Below are positions 1 to 11,629 of a DNA stretch of 64,000 bases, in pieces; the stretch's first letter is position 1; every line of letters begins with the position of its first letter. Origin of the DNA: Daphnia pulex (Eukaryota > Arthropoda > Branchiopoda > Diplostraca > Daphniidae); the NCBI RefSeq assembly GCF_021134715.1, contig NC_060028.1, positions 6,842,501 through 6,906,500 on the forward strand, given 5' to 3'. The notes under the pieces were generated by a model, which worked only from the letters and a program-made list of their open reading frames with translations, searched no databases and was not told the DNA's origin. Made by a program: the position numbers and the translations under genes.

Positions 1-189
1 TAGGTTGTAAGTTTGTAACATGGAGGGTTCAGTAGCCCCAACACCTGCATTGCCGGTCGAGCATGTTCCATATCCTGTTATGTTTGGATTTGACCCAGAG
101 ATAATCATTTTTCCACCAAATTTGAGCTGGTACCCAGTTTTAATGTTTTTGGGTTTTCAGACTGACCCCATACTATTGTCACAAGGAAT

Positions 190-2030
190 GGAATGGTGCG
201 ATTATCGCTTATTTTCGTTGATTTTAGCTTTGTTACTTTAATGTGAAATTGTCAACGAGTGTTTGTGAAAAGCAACTGGCTTTGAAATATTTCAAAGGTA
301 ATTCCTCGATAATTCAATACTATTACTTGTTCTATTCTGTTAAGTTTTCTCTTCCCTTTGTCTTGAAGAAAGAAAAACCACAAGGAAACACAGACCTGAG
401 GTCGACAAGTTTATAGCGAATGTTCTCGATGGTAGTCATCACCAAAGTATTCAATACCTCCTCCTTATATTTAAAATGGTGCACTCATTCTCTCATGCAT
501 CGACATTTTTATCAATGTGTAAGAAATTTTGATTTCATTAACGTTTCAGAACGGTGTATTATATGTCCTCCCTCCAACACGAGCAATTCCATTGGCTCAG
601 TGGGGTATGGTGCTTACTCACTCTCAGCTGCCAACAAGTCGGCTCCAGCCAGTAAGCAGCTGTTGACTAGCCATCATCAACCAATCAATGCAACATTTAT
701 GTAATGAATTACATGTAATTATTTATATTTAAATTTAATTTAAATTAATTTTGTTGAATTATATGTAATGAATTATTATGTAATGATGACATCGCATCAA
801 TCGTTGGTTTTCTGTGCCTGTATTTATATGGGCAATTCGCCATCACAGCTTCGGACAACGGAGAATTACACATATACGATTTAAAATACAACACAATCTG
901 CTTATCAATAACTGGTCATCCCAAGTCCATTACTTGGCTGTTTTTAATCCCCTCTGAAAAGACTACCAATGCCACTGGAATTTCGCTTATACACCTTTGC
1001 CTTTTGCTGGTGGATTAGACTTGTGTAAATGACATTATGGTTTTCGAAACCTTGAGTTACTGCGACAACAAACGAAATGTGATCACATTTTGTCGTGTGT
1101 GGCTGGGTAGCTCGACGAAAACCCTCCAATCTTGTACGTTGGTACTGCAAGTGGATATGTTTTGTCACATGGCCTATCTACTGTATCTCACATCTACTGT
1201 AAAACATTTCGAAGTTAGTTTATTCATTTTGATTTATGTGTCGCTAAAAATAAATTCACTCTTAATCATAGTCGCGTAGTGAAGTTCTTTTTTGGATCTT
1301 ATTTTGTATTGCTTGGAGACCAAAGCTGTACTTTTCAATTCCAAACTCTCCAAGTTTTCCATTGTACCAAATGGAGCATAACCCGTTAGATTTGTTGACT
1401 GTACTTCACTGGTTTTACTGCGATGACTACTAGTATGTGTCCAAAATCGATATCAGAAGTGATCTGTTTATTATTACGATCGTAATAAATGTTTTAATAA
1501 ATTGCATTGACTATATTTTTTAAAAGATTTTTCTCTTTCAGTTCCTTCGTCATCGGTTAGATGTGTTGTGTACGGTGACTGCTACTTAGTTCTTAACTGT
1601 GAAGATGGCCTGGTACGTGTGTTGGACGCTTCCCGAAAACGTACATTCCCCATCCACACTTGCAAAAATTTAGATCGTTAAGCACCGATTTCAGTGCTAT
1701 TCATTTCAGTTGAGTAAAGGTAATACATTTAAAGAGTCTTTTCACCAGATATAAATATAAGTAAGTTCCCTTTTCTTTCTAGGTTCTTTTCGGATTAAGC
1801 AACGGTGCTGTGACACTGTTTCGATTTCCAAATTTGTATGATCTGATTCACCTTTCCCATAAATGTGCCTAGTACGATCTGTTTGCTACGTGTTGTTAAA
1901 GGTATTTTAAGGTTTTGTGGACCCTTTCCTGTTTCGTCCCAGTCGATGGCATATAAGTTGAAATTTGAAATTTGAAAAGGAGATATATTATAAGTAAATT
2001 ATTATTTTTTTTTCGTAAAACGCTGTTATT
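190..2030 (+). pseudogene. WD40-repeat protein pseudogene, copy 1
   Basis: Coding-like pieces lie in shifting frames and resemble beta-propeller strands. Examples are ITASDNGELHIYDLKYNT (about 850-905), LYVGTASGYVLSHG (about 1134-1175), CEDGLVRVLDASRKRTFPIH (about 1590-1660) and VLFGLSNGAVTLFRFPN (about 1782-1830). The alternation of G-x-V/L with aromatic residues and Asp is typical of WD40 blades, usually a scaffold for protein complexes. Pieces are separated by AT-rich gaps that may be old introns, but frameshifts and stops interrupt the frame, so no intact protein is possible. A second diverged copy lies at about 30085-31910 in the same order. The parent family member was not identified. 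Confidence 0.6.
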
Positions 2031-2862
2031 TAACATTTTGGATCGTAATTTCATTGTGAAATGACTACCTTAACAATTTAATTAAAGAATGCATTGCATA
2101 AGAATTGATTTTATTTGCCTTTTTTATTATTATTAAAATAAAAAAAAACGTTAGGGCACACTTAAACTTGTTTTATTTTCATGGTCAGTACCAGTAGTGT
2201 TCGTCTTGACTTCCTTTAGTCTTCGAAGATCTGCGCTTTCCTAAGCTGCTGTACCGAAGTTCCTTAATACCATGCTGATTCTACGTTTCACAGCATGATT
2301 ATACCCTCAGTTTGACACTTAGTCCATACACCTTTACAGTTTATCCATGGCTTCCTTACATAAAATTTTTTCTTTACGTACTTTTTTATAATTTTTTTTT
2401 GCAGATATTACATATTAATACGAAAATGGTTGTCAAAGAAGAGATTAACAGTAGAAAATTATTGTTAAAATTCAAAATTTGCATTGAGGTTTTGGTTTTG
2501 TAATTACATCTGGGCAAGAAGTAGCTATGGTTTGAAATTAAACTGGCTTAGTTTAGTTTGTTATTCTGCTGGTACACTAGCTTTAAAAGATCAAAATTTC
2601 CATTTGACTCGTTTTAACGCTGCACTCGTTTCTACTCGCCAGTTACTAATTTAATAGTTCTCATTTCTTCGTTTGAGATGGCCATAGTCAAGTTTTTGCC
2701 ACTACATGAATATAACCTATGCTTGCTTGTAGGTTTTTTGAATCCTGGTGAAGAAAGAAAAAGTAGACTTCCATTATTTTTTAGACCTATTCTATTGACA
2801 AATAGGTCAACTTCGACTTGGCTTTCTTTTGAGTACTTTTTTCTGTATTTAGCATTTATTTA
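2031..2862. other. No gene seen; AT-rich spacer
   Basis: AT-rich sequence with homopolymer runs and only short open frames without recognisable motifs. It separates the WD40 pseudogene from the next coding-like block. Confidence 0.5.
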
Positions 2863-3955
2863 AAAAGCCAAGTTGAATCGTTCAATATTACCGCCTTGGC
2901 ATCTGGAGTCTTTAAGTCGGCATATCTTTGGCCAAATGCCAATAATGACGATGGTTTGCCTGATAATAAAAGTCGCCTGTGCAGTGTAGCCGGAATCATA
3001 GATCAACTTAAAGATCTGTTATCCTGATGGCGAGCATTTATGTCTTTATTATTAGTTTAAGTTTTTCTTTACAACATTTCAATAGTTTGAAATTTAGGGC
3101 ACTCTTTTATGGCCATGAACCAAATTTGAGAGGTTAAAGGAAATTCGCTTAAAAAACATGCCTTTCACTTGTCATGAATGCCCAAAACAATGGTTGGCTG
3201 ATTTTCCAGTTCAGGTAGAAAACATTCAATTAAGTCTCCTTGTTTATATTTAATAGAACACTGTTTTAGATGACTGGGTTATTCATGAAAAAAAATATCT
3301 ATTCTTGTAGGGCATGTTTATTCCGGCACAATATGGAAAGGTGTTCTTATTATTGGATCTTTTAAATTGCAAAGTCCAGCCCATGCCAATCAGTGAGGGA
3401 AAATAGAGAAGTTCTGTAAGATAACTGTAAAACAGTTGTTGGTCGGCAACAGAACAATCTGAAAGCTGCCATGTTTTAGAATTGGGCTAATAAAGTTATC
3501 CTAAACCACAAGTTTATTTTTAAACAGCTTCCTGGACATTCTGATTTATATGTTGAAGAGTTGGTCACCAAAATATATTACCAGAGCTGCTCAGCCTTCT
3601 TTGTCAGCAGAAAAAACAGCACGAATAACGACATCAGAGCAGTGTCGGCCACTACGACGGCCAAATTCGTCGACCAGTATGATTCAATTGATTCAAATAT
3701 TATACACCACAGTCAGAGTATTTTGATTTAGTCGCTCGTTTTCTATTGCCGATGATCAAACGATTGCTACTATTACGAGATGAATTCTATCTCTTGAATT
3801 TTGATAGCCGGCGATATCAACAAAACGGCAGACTTGGAGAAGAGATTGCCAAGTGTTGGCTCTTTCGTCGTCGTCAGACGGGAGGATTCCCTGTCGGACT
3901 AGTATGGGCATGCGTGTCAAGATCACCAGGACATCAGTGTTTTTTTTGTGAGTAA
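2863..3955 (+). pseudogene. Remnant of an unrecognised multi-exon gene
   Basis: Several coding-like segments lie in order. One open segment is at 2863-3027 (contains ASGVFKSAYLWPNANNDDG, ends with TGA). Another near 3115-3213 contains FTCHECPKQWLADFPVQ and stops at a CAG/GTAGAA donor. A third begins after a TTCTTGTAG acceptor at 3310 (GMFIPAQYGKVFLLLDLLNC) and stays in phase with the previous one. A fourth follows an acceptor near 3527 (LPGHSDLYVEELVTKIYYQ). A fifth at about 3710-3955 contains FDLVARFLLPMIKRLLLL. In-phase splice borders argue that this was a real spliced gene. Stops close the third and fourth segments, so it looks decayed. I do not recognise the family. It might be part of the same locus as the WD40 pseudogene upstream. 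Confidence 0.4.
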
Positions 3956-5156
3956 ACTCGTAGCGTGATTCGTCTTTGGTGAATAAAGGAGAAGCAAGAA
4001 GATTGAAGACGAAGGCTTTATGGACAATGATCTTTAACCTCCTTAAAAGGCATTTGATTTTTGTTTAACTCAGATGAACACACGTCGTCGTATGTGTGGA
4101 TGAAAAACTTATATATGTAAGTATCGCTGCGATGGAGTAAACAAACGAAATAAAAATGAAGGACTGGATGAGAACGAAAATATTTTATATCAGTTGTTTT
4201 TGGATGCAAGTATAAAATATCCTTTTCGTTTCTAGCTTTATCGAAAAAAAATGGGGCAGTTGACAGAATGATTTGCCGGGAAATCTTAGACTACAAATAA
4301 CAAACAATTTGATTATGAAAACGGTCAATCAAGTAGGCAAACAATATATTCTTAATTTTTTTTGTGACGATTTTGGATTTAGAAAAGGTAACTCTGCTTC
4401 GGTCGGTGATATAGCTTTCATGCGTGGCTGGACGATCCACTTCATCCGTAAGACGTTCCAGCACGCATCCAGCTAAAAGAAGTAAGCGCTGTACATTGGA
4501 AATTTTCAATTGCATTTCAATTCACGCGCAACACCGTCTATTGGGCTTGTTTCTCAATAAAAATTTGATATTATGAATTTTCCACAAAAATGGGTTTTCG
4601 CATTTTTGTGTGATTCATTTCGAGCAAAGTATCGAATTATGTTCCCATTAGCCTAATTTACTAGTACCTATTCTAACGTTAAATAAATTGCAGCAGTTCA
4701 ATCCTTCATGGTTCTGGAGTGGGGCCACAAAAAGAATATTTGTCAAAAAAAAAAGAAAATAAGCTAAAAAGGGTGCAAAAAGGCCACAAGAACGCCAGCT
4801 GTTTTGGCCGGAATGGTTGTAAAGTCTTGCGCAAGTGATTTGGATGGACTCCTAAACCTAGGTAATTTTCTCTAATTTCACAATATAATATCATAATATA
4901 AATAAATTAAACATTTGTTTTTGGCAATAAAAATCGCAAATTTGTACATGCCGTCTTTGTATGCTACTTTCCGTGATTTTAAAAATTTTTTTCAACTTCA
5001 TTGAAAAAGCGTACAAGTACGTATCTTCCATAAAAATCCGACCACCCTTTTCTAAAAGAAATGCCGCCTATCGTTTCGCGGAGGAACTAAGTTCCCAAAC
5101 AGTGGAGAAACCAGACAGTAAGTTTTCCGCGGTTTTTCGAAGATTTTCTAGGGCTG
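3956..5156. other. No gene seen
   Basis: Low-complexity A/T-rich spacer. Short open frames on both strands overlap each other and carry no motif I recognise. Confidence 0.5.
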
Positions 5157-5769
5157 AATTGTCATAGTTACGAGACAGCCCTTAAGGTATCAAACTCAGC
5201 CTTTTTGAGAAGAGGTTAGGTAACGTTGCCGCAAGTAATCGAAAACAATTTTCAACTAGACTGCCCTTTTCTCTCAAACATGACGAAAAGAAGGTGGGGT
5301 GGTTGCTATAGCAACTTAGCACCATAACACGTCTTTGATTTATTCGCGCTCGTTAGTTGGATTGTTTTTTAACATTAAAGGGAATAGGCTGACATAAATA
5401 TTATAAAGTCTCAATATTTCGTCAGAATTTTTTGAAAAATGAATGCTGGTGAAAAAGGTGTGGTCGTCGTATTATGTTTTTCAGGACACATTCAATCAAC
5501 CTGTGTGGCAATTTAGCTGCAACAGATATTATCTGTCTAATTAATTTTTTCAGTTACTATAACTTTATAAATTGCCGCTTGATTATTAAAATTTGTCAGT
5601 TGCCATAGCAACCGGCCCTTCCTCATTTTCAGTCGGGTTGAGCGAAAAGGGAATTCTCATTGAAATTTTGTGTCGATGGCTTGCGGCAACGAGACCCAAC
5701 CTCTCCTTAGTATAGGCAATGAGATTAAGAGTTAAATGCCTTAAAGGCTGTCTCGTTGCCATGACAATT
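5157..5769. mobile_element. MITE/foldback element with long terminal inverted repeats and X-box-like motifs
   Basis: The ends are inverted copies: AATTGTCATAG at 5157 matches the complement of ATGACAATT at 5761-5769. Similarity continues inward for about 175 bases, with 'acgagacagcc' near both ends, 'gttgccgcaag' in both arms, and the palindrome-like GTTGCTATAGCAAC (5302-5315) opposite GTTGCCATAGCAAC (5599-5612). No protein is encoded. The family is unknown and no clear target duplication is visible. The 14-bp cores match the RFX X-box consensus, but they are part of a repeat. Confidence 0.65.
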
Positions 5770-6125
5770 AAGCATTTGAAAATCAATAAAAAAACTACCC
5801 CCCACCCTAACTGTCTGGTTATGGAGTTAGATGGAAGAGTTATGGAATTCTTCTACGTGGTTGTTTGTTTTGCGCATTTGCATAAATATAGACGAGTTTT
5901 TTAGTCCAAATAGAGCTATTAACCCAGGTGTTTTCTACATAAATGCAAAAGGATAAAAGATCAGAATCCTCTTCCATCTCAATTTGCTCTTTAATTTTAT
6001 AGAAACACTTTCTGATTTTCACAGCAGGGAGCAAATTTAAAGATAATAGTTGACGGCAGCATGTCTTAACACGAGAATCAGTTCGATAAGAAGGCCCTAA
6101 TCTAAGTTCTTACAAATGTTTAAAC
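5770..6125. other. No gene seen
   Basis: AT-rich spacer between a MITE and a transposase fragment, with no supported feature. Confidence 0.5.
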
Positions 6126-6326
6126 TTAGCTTGTCGATATGAAAAGCACATACCATAAGCTTGACATTATGCATTGAGGCATTATGCTTTTAAAACCTTG
6201 CCATACAGCCGCTTCAAAGTCAATGACAAATTCTTCAACCGCAGAAAATTGTTGCCCTTCGACCATCAGTAAATCCAAAATGTGTATGAACATAACTCGA
6301 TAATCGCAAGCCCTTTTTCGTGCCAT
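6126..6326 (-). pseudogene. MULE-type transposase fragment
   Basis: A 66-residue open frame contains EEFVIDFEAAVWQGFKSIMP. This resembles the segment of Mutator-like (MULE) transposases around a catalytic Asp, where the usual pattern is V-x-D-F-E-x-A-x-W-x-A-hydrophobic-P shortly before a Cys-x-F-H element. Upstream in the same frame, a Tyr/Leu-rich helix (FIHILDLLMVEG) fits the helix that precedes that Asp. The usual Cys-Phe-His after it is not preserved and the protein ends soon after, so this is a truncated relic. A full MULE transposase would be 500 or more residues. Confidence 0.5.
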
Positions 6327-6970
6327 AAGAAGAAAAACAAGGGGGACTTGGGTATCTAAATTGTCATGTCAAATGAATGCATGGATAGAATAAACTTAAT
6401 ACCAATAAGGTGATGGCGTAATGCCAAGTAGCGCCGTACCATCTTTTTGCATTGCGGAACAACTCTCGTTGAAGATCTGTTGCGAATATCAGATAGCTTG
6501 CGTAAGTACACTGAGTCTCCACCACGACATCACCACGATAGAATCCCGGTACGATGAATTCACTGTAGGTTTCTATTCTGTAGGCGGACTCTTGCAGCTA
6601 TGAAAATGTCTCTCTTCTACAAAGTCTTTGAAGAAGAAGCTCTGACATTGGAAAACAACTCAACCACATCAACACTCTCTTCGACGTTTGGATCGATTTT
6701 CAGTGTTGATGGGTTTATCTTTAAGGAATCTATAGAGAAAGGGCCGATAACAAAGCATTGCCACTCGTTGAAACATCGTGTTTTCAGAGCATCAGCTCAG
6801 AATTTCTCATTTTGATGAAGAAGGTATTCAAATCTCCTATGGTCATGGACGTCTTGTGCATTCCCGGCGTCCAGTGTTCTCTTGAGTGCCTTGCAGACCT
6901 ATGATGTTTAGTCACAATTTGTGAACCAATTTGAATTGTGTAAGGTGAAATTTTTCTTTTTTTCTTTAAA
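6327..6970. other. No gene seen
   Basis: Short non-matching open frames on both strands; nothing supported. Confidence 0.45.
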
Positions 6971-7172
6971 ATGTCTCGTGACGTGGCTCGTGTCGTGGCC
7001 CGAAGTTTGGAGGAAGAACTACACAACTTTCGAACAATCAAGTCTGGTGATGATTTGCAGAAGCGTGAACTCCAAGATCAGTTGGAAGCCGAGCAATATT
7101 TCTCGACAATATACGCAAGTGACCAAGCTGCGCGAGGTGGCACACAAAAAGCCCAAGCAATTTGGCGAATAA
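6971..7172 (+). pseudogene. Rho-associated kinase (ROCK)-like coiled-coil fragment
   Basis: The frame beginning with ATG at 6971 gives a charged helical stretch and then QLEAEQYFSTIYA. Just after it the coding signal moves to another frame, giving TQVTKLREVAHKKPKQF. Together these resemble the ROCK coiled-coil segment built on LEAEQYFSTLYKTQV followed by a charged helix. ROCK kinases act downstream of RhoA on actomyosin, and this segment is only structural coiled coil. One frameshift falls near 7110. No kinase, PH or zinc-finger part is present, so this is an isolated non-functional scrap, probably a gene fragment carried by repeats. The match is from memory of the family motif and needs a search. 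Confidence 0.5.
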
Positions 7173-7321
7173 AAGGACAAACGATTAAGTATTGCTCTAT
7201 TTATTATGTGGCATCATCGATTCTGTCAAAAAATGGAATTACATTTTCTTCCAATTCTTTGTGGCATTCCATCTACACAATTAAAAAATTGAAAGAAAAA
7301 TCATATTTAGGAAAACAGTAA

Positions 7322-8088
7322 ATTTTAATTCTTATAATATTTTGGACTTGTGGTGTAGTCTCCAGGACAACACATCACGTAAGCAATCCAGTCTTCTTTG
7401 TGGTACAGCACGGCGAAGATGTCCAATAGATACGCTAGTGGCGTTTCATTTTCATTTTCATTTTCAGAAGTACAGCAACAGATGCCTTTGTGCATGGTTC
7501 GACATGTGCACTGCCATTCCCAGCAAATTCCGCAACAATTCTCAATGAAATATTGAATCCAACATAATTGTGTGTATCTCTAAACAAATAGTTAAAATAG
7601 AGAAAAACCTGATTAAGAAACTTTTAAGCGTGATGATAGATTAAAAAAGTAATTGCATTTTTTTATTGATGACAAACTCTCTTAGGCGAACGAAAATGTC
7701 ACAAACAGCTATTTCTCTGAAATTCCTTGTAATTAATCTGACTAACATAACCGGATCAAATGTTAGGATACGGACTGGGCAGAAAAACAAAAAATTTCCA
7801 CTAAAAGAGTTTTTTTGGTTTCCAGTGTATATACATTTTCAGCAAATATTTTGTTTAAAAAAAATATTCGTTTCCAAACCGCAAGCCTTGTTTTGACAAA
7901 CTAAGCCTTTAGGTTGGGTAAAGAATTCCTTTTTTAACGACCATCGACGAATTTAGCTACATTAAATCTAGTAGTGCTGTTTTGTACGATATGATCAACT
8001 TTCCTACGATATGAACTCAACTTCAACTTTCGATATGAACTGACTGGGCAGTGCCAGCAGAGACCAATCCATGGGCACTTCTGCTGAC
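7322..8088. other. No gene seen
   Basis: AT-rich spacer. A (ttttca)n-like microrepeat lies at about 7445-7468. No supported coding feature. Confidence 0.45.
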
Positions 8089-8405
8089 CAGCGTCATCCA
8101 ACAGTATCAGATCACTACCACTGCCCCCTCCTTCTTCTTCATCCACTTCCTCCTCGTCACCAAAAATATCGCAAAACACGTCCGCTGCTTCCTCTTCTAT
8201 TGATAATTGTCCCCTGAACAATGGACACAACTTTGATGAGCCTCTTCTAATAGAAGACAACCAAAAAATTGTCGAAACTTTACAGAAAGTGAACATAAAT
8301 CACGATAGAAGCATATCACCTTTCCCAGTGCAAATGCAAACAAACAAACATATATCGGCCATGACCAGAGGTAATTTTAGCTCATCATCTTTTCGTGCTA
8401 TATAA
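8089..8405 (+). CDS. Hypothetical Ser-rich open frame
   Basis: An open frame without a clear ATG reads from about 8089 to a stop near 8405. It begins with a Pro/Ser run, continues as STSSSSPKISQNTSAASSS, and then a mixed segment (NFDEPLLIEDNQKIVETLQ) that has normal protein composition. It may be an exon of a disordered protein whose other exons are lost. The minus strand also has an open frame here, which is probably a shadow of the Ser-rich codons. The downstream DNA (about 8400-9115) is a set of imperfect repeats that may derive from the same locus. Function unknown. Confidence 0.25.
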
Positions 8406-9115
8406 GTGGAGATGCAACAGAGCCAATCACCACTCCAAACCAGACGAAAGAGTCAAGGGTCTTCTTGATCAAACGAGTACCACGCCGGAAGAAATCTACT
8501 CCCACACTCCAGCATCCACACACGATCATCAATCCAGTTTTTTAAAAAGGTTTTCATGCCAACGCCAACTCTAATTTTGCTCCTGGAAGTACGTCTAGCT
8601 CATCATTATTTCCTGCAGAGTTATCGTTCAATTGATGGCCATTAATCCTGCTCCAGTCCCGGATTACCTCCTTGGGCCACCACGATAAGCAATCCTCCCC
8701 CTGATGTAGCCGTATGTGGAAAGGGATCAAAGCCGGTCGCCAATCAGAAGGATAAGATGGACCAGGAAGAGTCGAGGGTTTCCTTTATTAAACCACTTCT
8801 TCCATCAGTACTATAACAAAAGTAATATTCACCCACACTTCTGCATCCGCAATACTCAATCGAAAACCAGTTTTTGATAATGGATTACATACAAACGCCA
8901 ACTCTAATCCTGCTCCAGCGTATCTTCTCAGGCCACCATGTTAAGCATTCTTCCTCCAAATGTAGCCGTAAGTGGAGATGGATCAGAGCCGTAGCCCCTC
9001 CAAATTAGCCGGAAGAGTCAAGGGTCTTCATGGTCAAACGAGTACCACACCGAAATAAAACTACTCCCACAATTCTGCAACCTCCGTATTCGATCGAAAA
9101 CGCAGTTTTTTTAAA
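8400..9115. repeat. Three imperfect tandem units of about 230-300 bp
   Basis: Blocks recur in the same order: 'gtggagatg.a.cagagcc', 'gaagagtcaagggtcttc', 'caaacgagtaccac', 'ccaacgccaactctaat' and 'tcctgctcca'. They are found near 8405-8590, 8620-8900 and 8920-9110. The units are diverged and contain stops in every frame. The origin is not clear; it could be a decayed repetitive coding region or a satellite-like duplication. Confidence 0.55.
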
Positions 9116-9275
9116 AAAAGTTCGCAAACTTAATCTATATATTTTTTTTACTTTGCTTTTCTATAACGATTTATAATAGAAGTGATATGTGTTTCGATTC
9201 AGCCTATAAAGCAAAACTTATTGGTGCAAAATAAGCCTGAAAATATATTGCTCGTGTGGTCACTTAAAGTAACAT

Positions 9276-9328
9276 AAAAACATACTTATGTGACGTTTAA
9301 GTCTTAAACGTCACATAAGTATGTTTTT
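9276..9328. repeat. Perfect 26-bp-arm palindrome with a one-base centre
   Basis: The arm at 9276-9301 (starts AAAAACATACTTATGTGACG) is the exact complement of 9303-9328, with a single T between. No surrounding gene explains it. It could be a very short foldback relic or a hairpin-forming site. Confidence 0.85.
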
Positions 9329-9877
9329 TATTTTTTCGGGGATGCTTTGTTAAACATTAAAAGTAATTTAAATTTTACGTTGTTGGATGTCAAATTCTTT
9401 TGTGATGTATAAGACAAAAGTTTCGCAACTAAATGTTTAATGTGATTACACTAAAAAGTGCTCGCAAGGGCTCAAGAAAACAACAAATCAACAAGCATCA
9501 AACTACGCAGCAAAAAAATAAACAAGCAAGTTGCAATGCAGTAACATTGAAAAAGCTAATGTTGACCGACTTGCCCAAATCTAAAGGGATCATGCTGTCC
9601 AAAGTGTAGTGTTGCAATTGTGTCCCAATAACAACTTATAATAATTTCTGAATTTGAATGAAATATTTAACTATATTTAAAAATTGATTTACACATTAAC
9701 AGGCAAATTCTTTGGCTAGAAAAGAATAATCTATTACGAATTAAAATAACCTGCTACCGATGATGAAGATAAAAATTTCTACACATCCATACAGAAACAT
9801 GCATCTTGTTCAGTAATTGATAATGTTAAATAACGTAATGCTATTATTCCCTGCATTATTGTCTTTGTTTCTTGTAG
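9329..9877. other. No gene seen
   Basis: AT-rich spacer without supported features. Confidence 0.45.
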
Positions 9878-10184
9878 CATGTTTCCGATATATTGGCTTT
9901 TGATGATCATGCCCAGAGTCCACTTTTTGGCTCTTGCCATGTTCACCTTTGTTAGAAAGAAGACAAATTCAATTTAAAAAAACTACGTTATCTAGAAGTG
10001 GTAGTGACGATAAATATTTACGTGATGAAGTTAAAATGTTGCTTATGGTTATTAAAGCCAACAGTTACCTGATCCGTTGGATTTGTCGAAGGAAACATTT
10101 GAGGCGGCACGGAAAGAACTTTATGCTGTAAAAGTTTCTGAAAAACTTCAACTTAAAAAGCAAGTTGCCAATCTGGAACAAGAG
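9878..10184 (+). pseudogene. Coiled-coil gene fragment
   Basis: After a good acceptor (TTTCTTGTAG, ending 9877) the frame gives HVSDILAFDDHAQSPLFGS. The signal then shifts frame to SGSDDKYLRDEVKMLLMVI and again to LDLSKETFEAARKELYAVKV and LQLKKQVANLEQE. It ends at a CAAGAG/GTAACG donor at 10184. The last 35 residues form a typical heptad-rich coiled coil. At least two frameshifts make it non-functional. It was an internal exon or exons of a spliced gene; the family is not recognised. Confidence 0.4.
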
Positions 10185-11483
10185 GTAACGCTTATGCACT
10201 GTAACATGTTTATCATTAAAAATTGATTTCCCAGATTACTGGCATTCCGGGTGCTGCCGTGTTGTTTCACTGTGTGACAAACCGAAGGTAGATGATCTTT
10301 TGGCGCTTTTCCAGCGCTTAGTGACGCTGCTCTAGAGTAAAGGCTTCCTCTAGGAGTTTTTTCCACTTCCAGAAAGACAACCTTACGCCGGACGGGCAAT
10401 GGCTTGTTTCAGTGTCTCCGTGTCCTACCGCTGCTTGAACGGGACAAACTTTTTCCTTAGCAAAGCCTTGGGTGCAGGGATTTGGAGTAAGTTGAAGAAG
10501 GCTGCTCGAAAAGAAGTTCGAGGAGCCTCCAGCACATTCGCTTATTCTTTTTAGTTGTCATGGTTTGAACATAGTCCTTATATTCGGCTCGGGAAATTTG
10601 AGGGTTTGGGTCGGTGGGTTAATGTAATTGCGTTCGGGCGTGTTCACGATGACTGTGTGTTTCTGCGGCACTAGAGAAGAGAAGAATAGGTCAAATTCGT
10701 CACGGGGAACTGGTTCGAAGTACCATGCACGTATTTTGGCACACATAAATTTTACTTTTGACGAATTGTGAATATCAATCCAAAAAGGCTGCAGGCAAAA
10801 TTTCAGCAAATAATTCCAAATTTTGAAATTGAAAACCTGTATTTGATCGTGCGACAGAGTCCTCTTTCAATGTAATACCATAAGTTCTGGTAACGTCAAG
10901 TGCAACTGGCTTCCAACCGTGGACAACCCTGATAATGTTACAATACCAAAAAGTGTTAACACAGCGATTTTCAATAATTTGTTAATTTCTTTAAAACTAA
11001 CCGTCTTAGAAACGTCGTTTTTTCTCCTTCACAACGATGTTGATCCTTCCCCTAGGTCCTTCCAACACACACCAACGTATTTTTCAAAAACATGTTGCAA
11101 ATCTCTTTTGTCAGAAGTGCTGCAAGTTTTTATTTTAACACGGTGAACGACACATTGATCAGTGGTAAGATGGAAGATGTCCTGATTATAATTGCCATAT
11201 ACTTTGGCGTTGAGAGCAGTGCTTAGTAGTGCATTTCAGTGCTACACAGAAAAATCAAAATAATGCATTGTGAAGTATGATGGGAGAGCAGATAATTCAA
11301 TTGAGTTATTGAGGAACTCTTAACGATTCTTTAGGGAAAGAAGACATGCCATGTTGGCTTTTCGATATTAATCACATACCTTATGAAGCTTTTGCAGCAT
11401 CTAAACGTATTATACGTATATTTGTATGATTATATACATATATTTACATGAAAAAACAAAATATGTTTAAAACGTCCAACGTA
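10185..11483. other. No gene seen
   Basis: Short overlapping open frames on both strands, none with a recognisable motif. Confidence 0.45.
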
Positions 11484-11583
11484 AAGTATCCTACGACAAA
11501 TTTGAAGAGAAAAATTCCATTTTTGTTAGGCATTTTAGGGGTTGAATGGAATTTTTCTGTTCAAATCTTTTTGTAGGATACTG
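11484..11583. mobile_element. 100-bp mariner-type MITE
   Basis: The terminal inverted repeats extend for more than 35 bp with a few mismatches: left AAGTATCCTACGACAAATTT, right end (reverse complement) CAGTATCCTACAAAAAGATT. Both continue into 'gaacagaaaaattccat'-type sequence. The element is flanked by TA on both sides (11482-11483 and 11584-11585), as in Tc1/mariner elements, whose ends often start CAGT. The size and end sequence resemble the 99-bp element at 55350-56048 before it was interrupted. Confidence 0.7.
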
Positions 11584-11629
11584 TACTTTAAAAAAAGCTG
11601 CATTCGTAATTAGAAGAAAGAGTCAGAGA

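Noticed and set aside
7934-8296. 120-codon minus-strand frame with acidic run (EEEVDEEEGGGSGSD)
   Set aside because: The acidic run is the complement of Ser/Thr-rich codons on the plus strand; no start context or motif.
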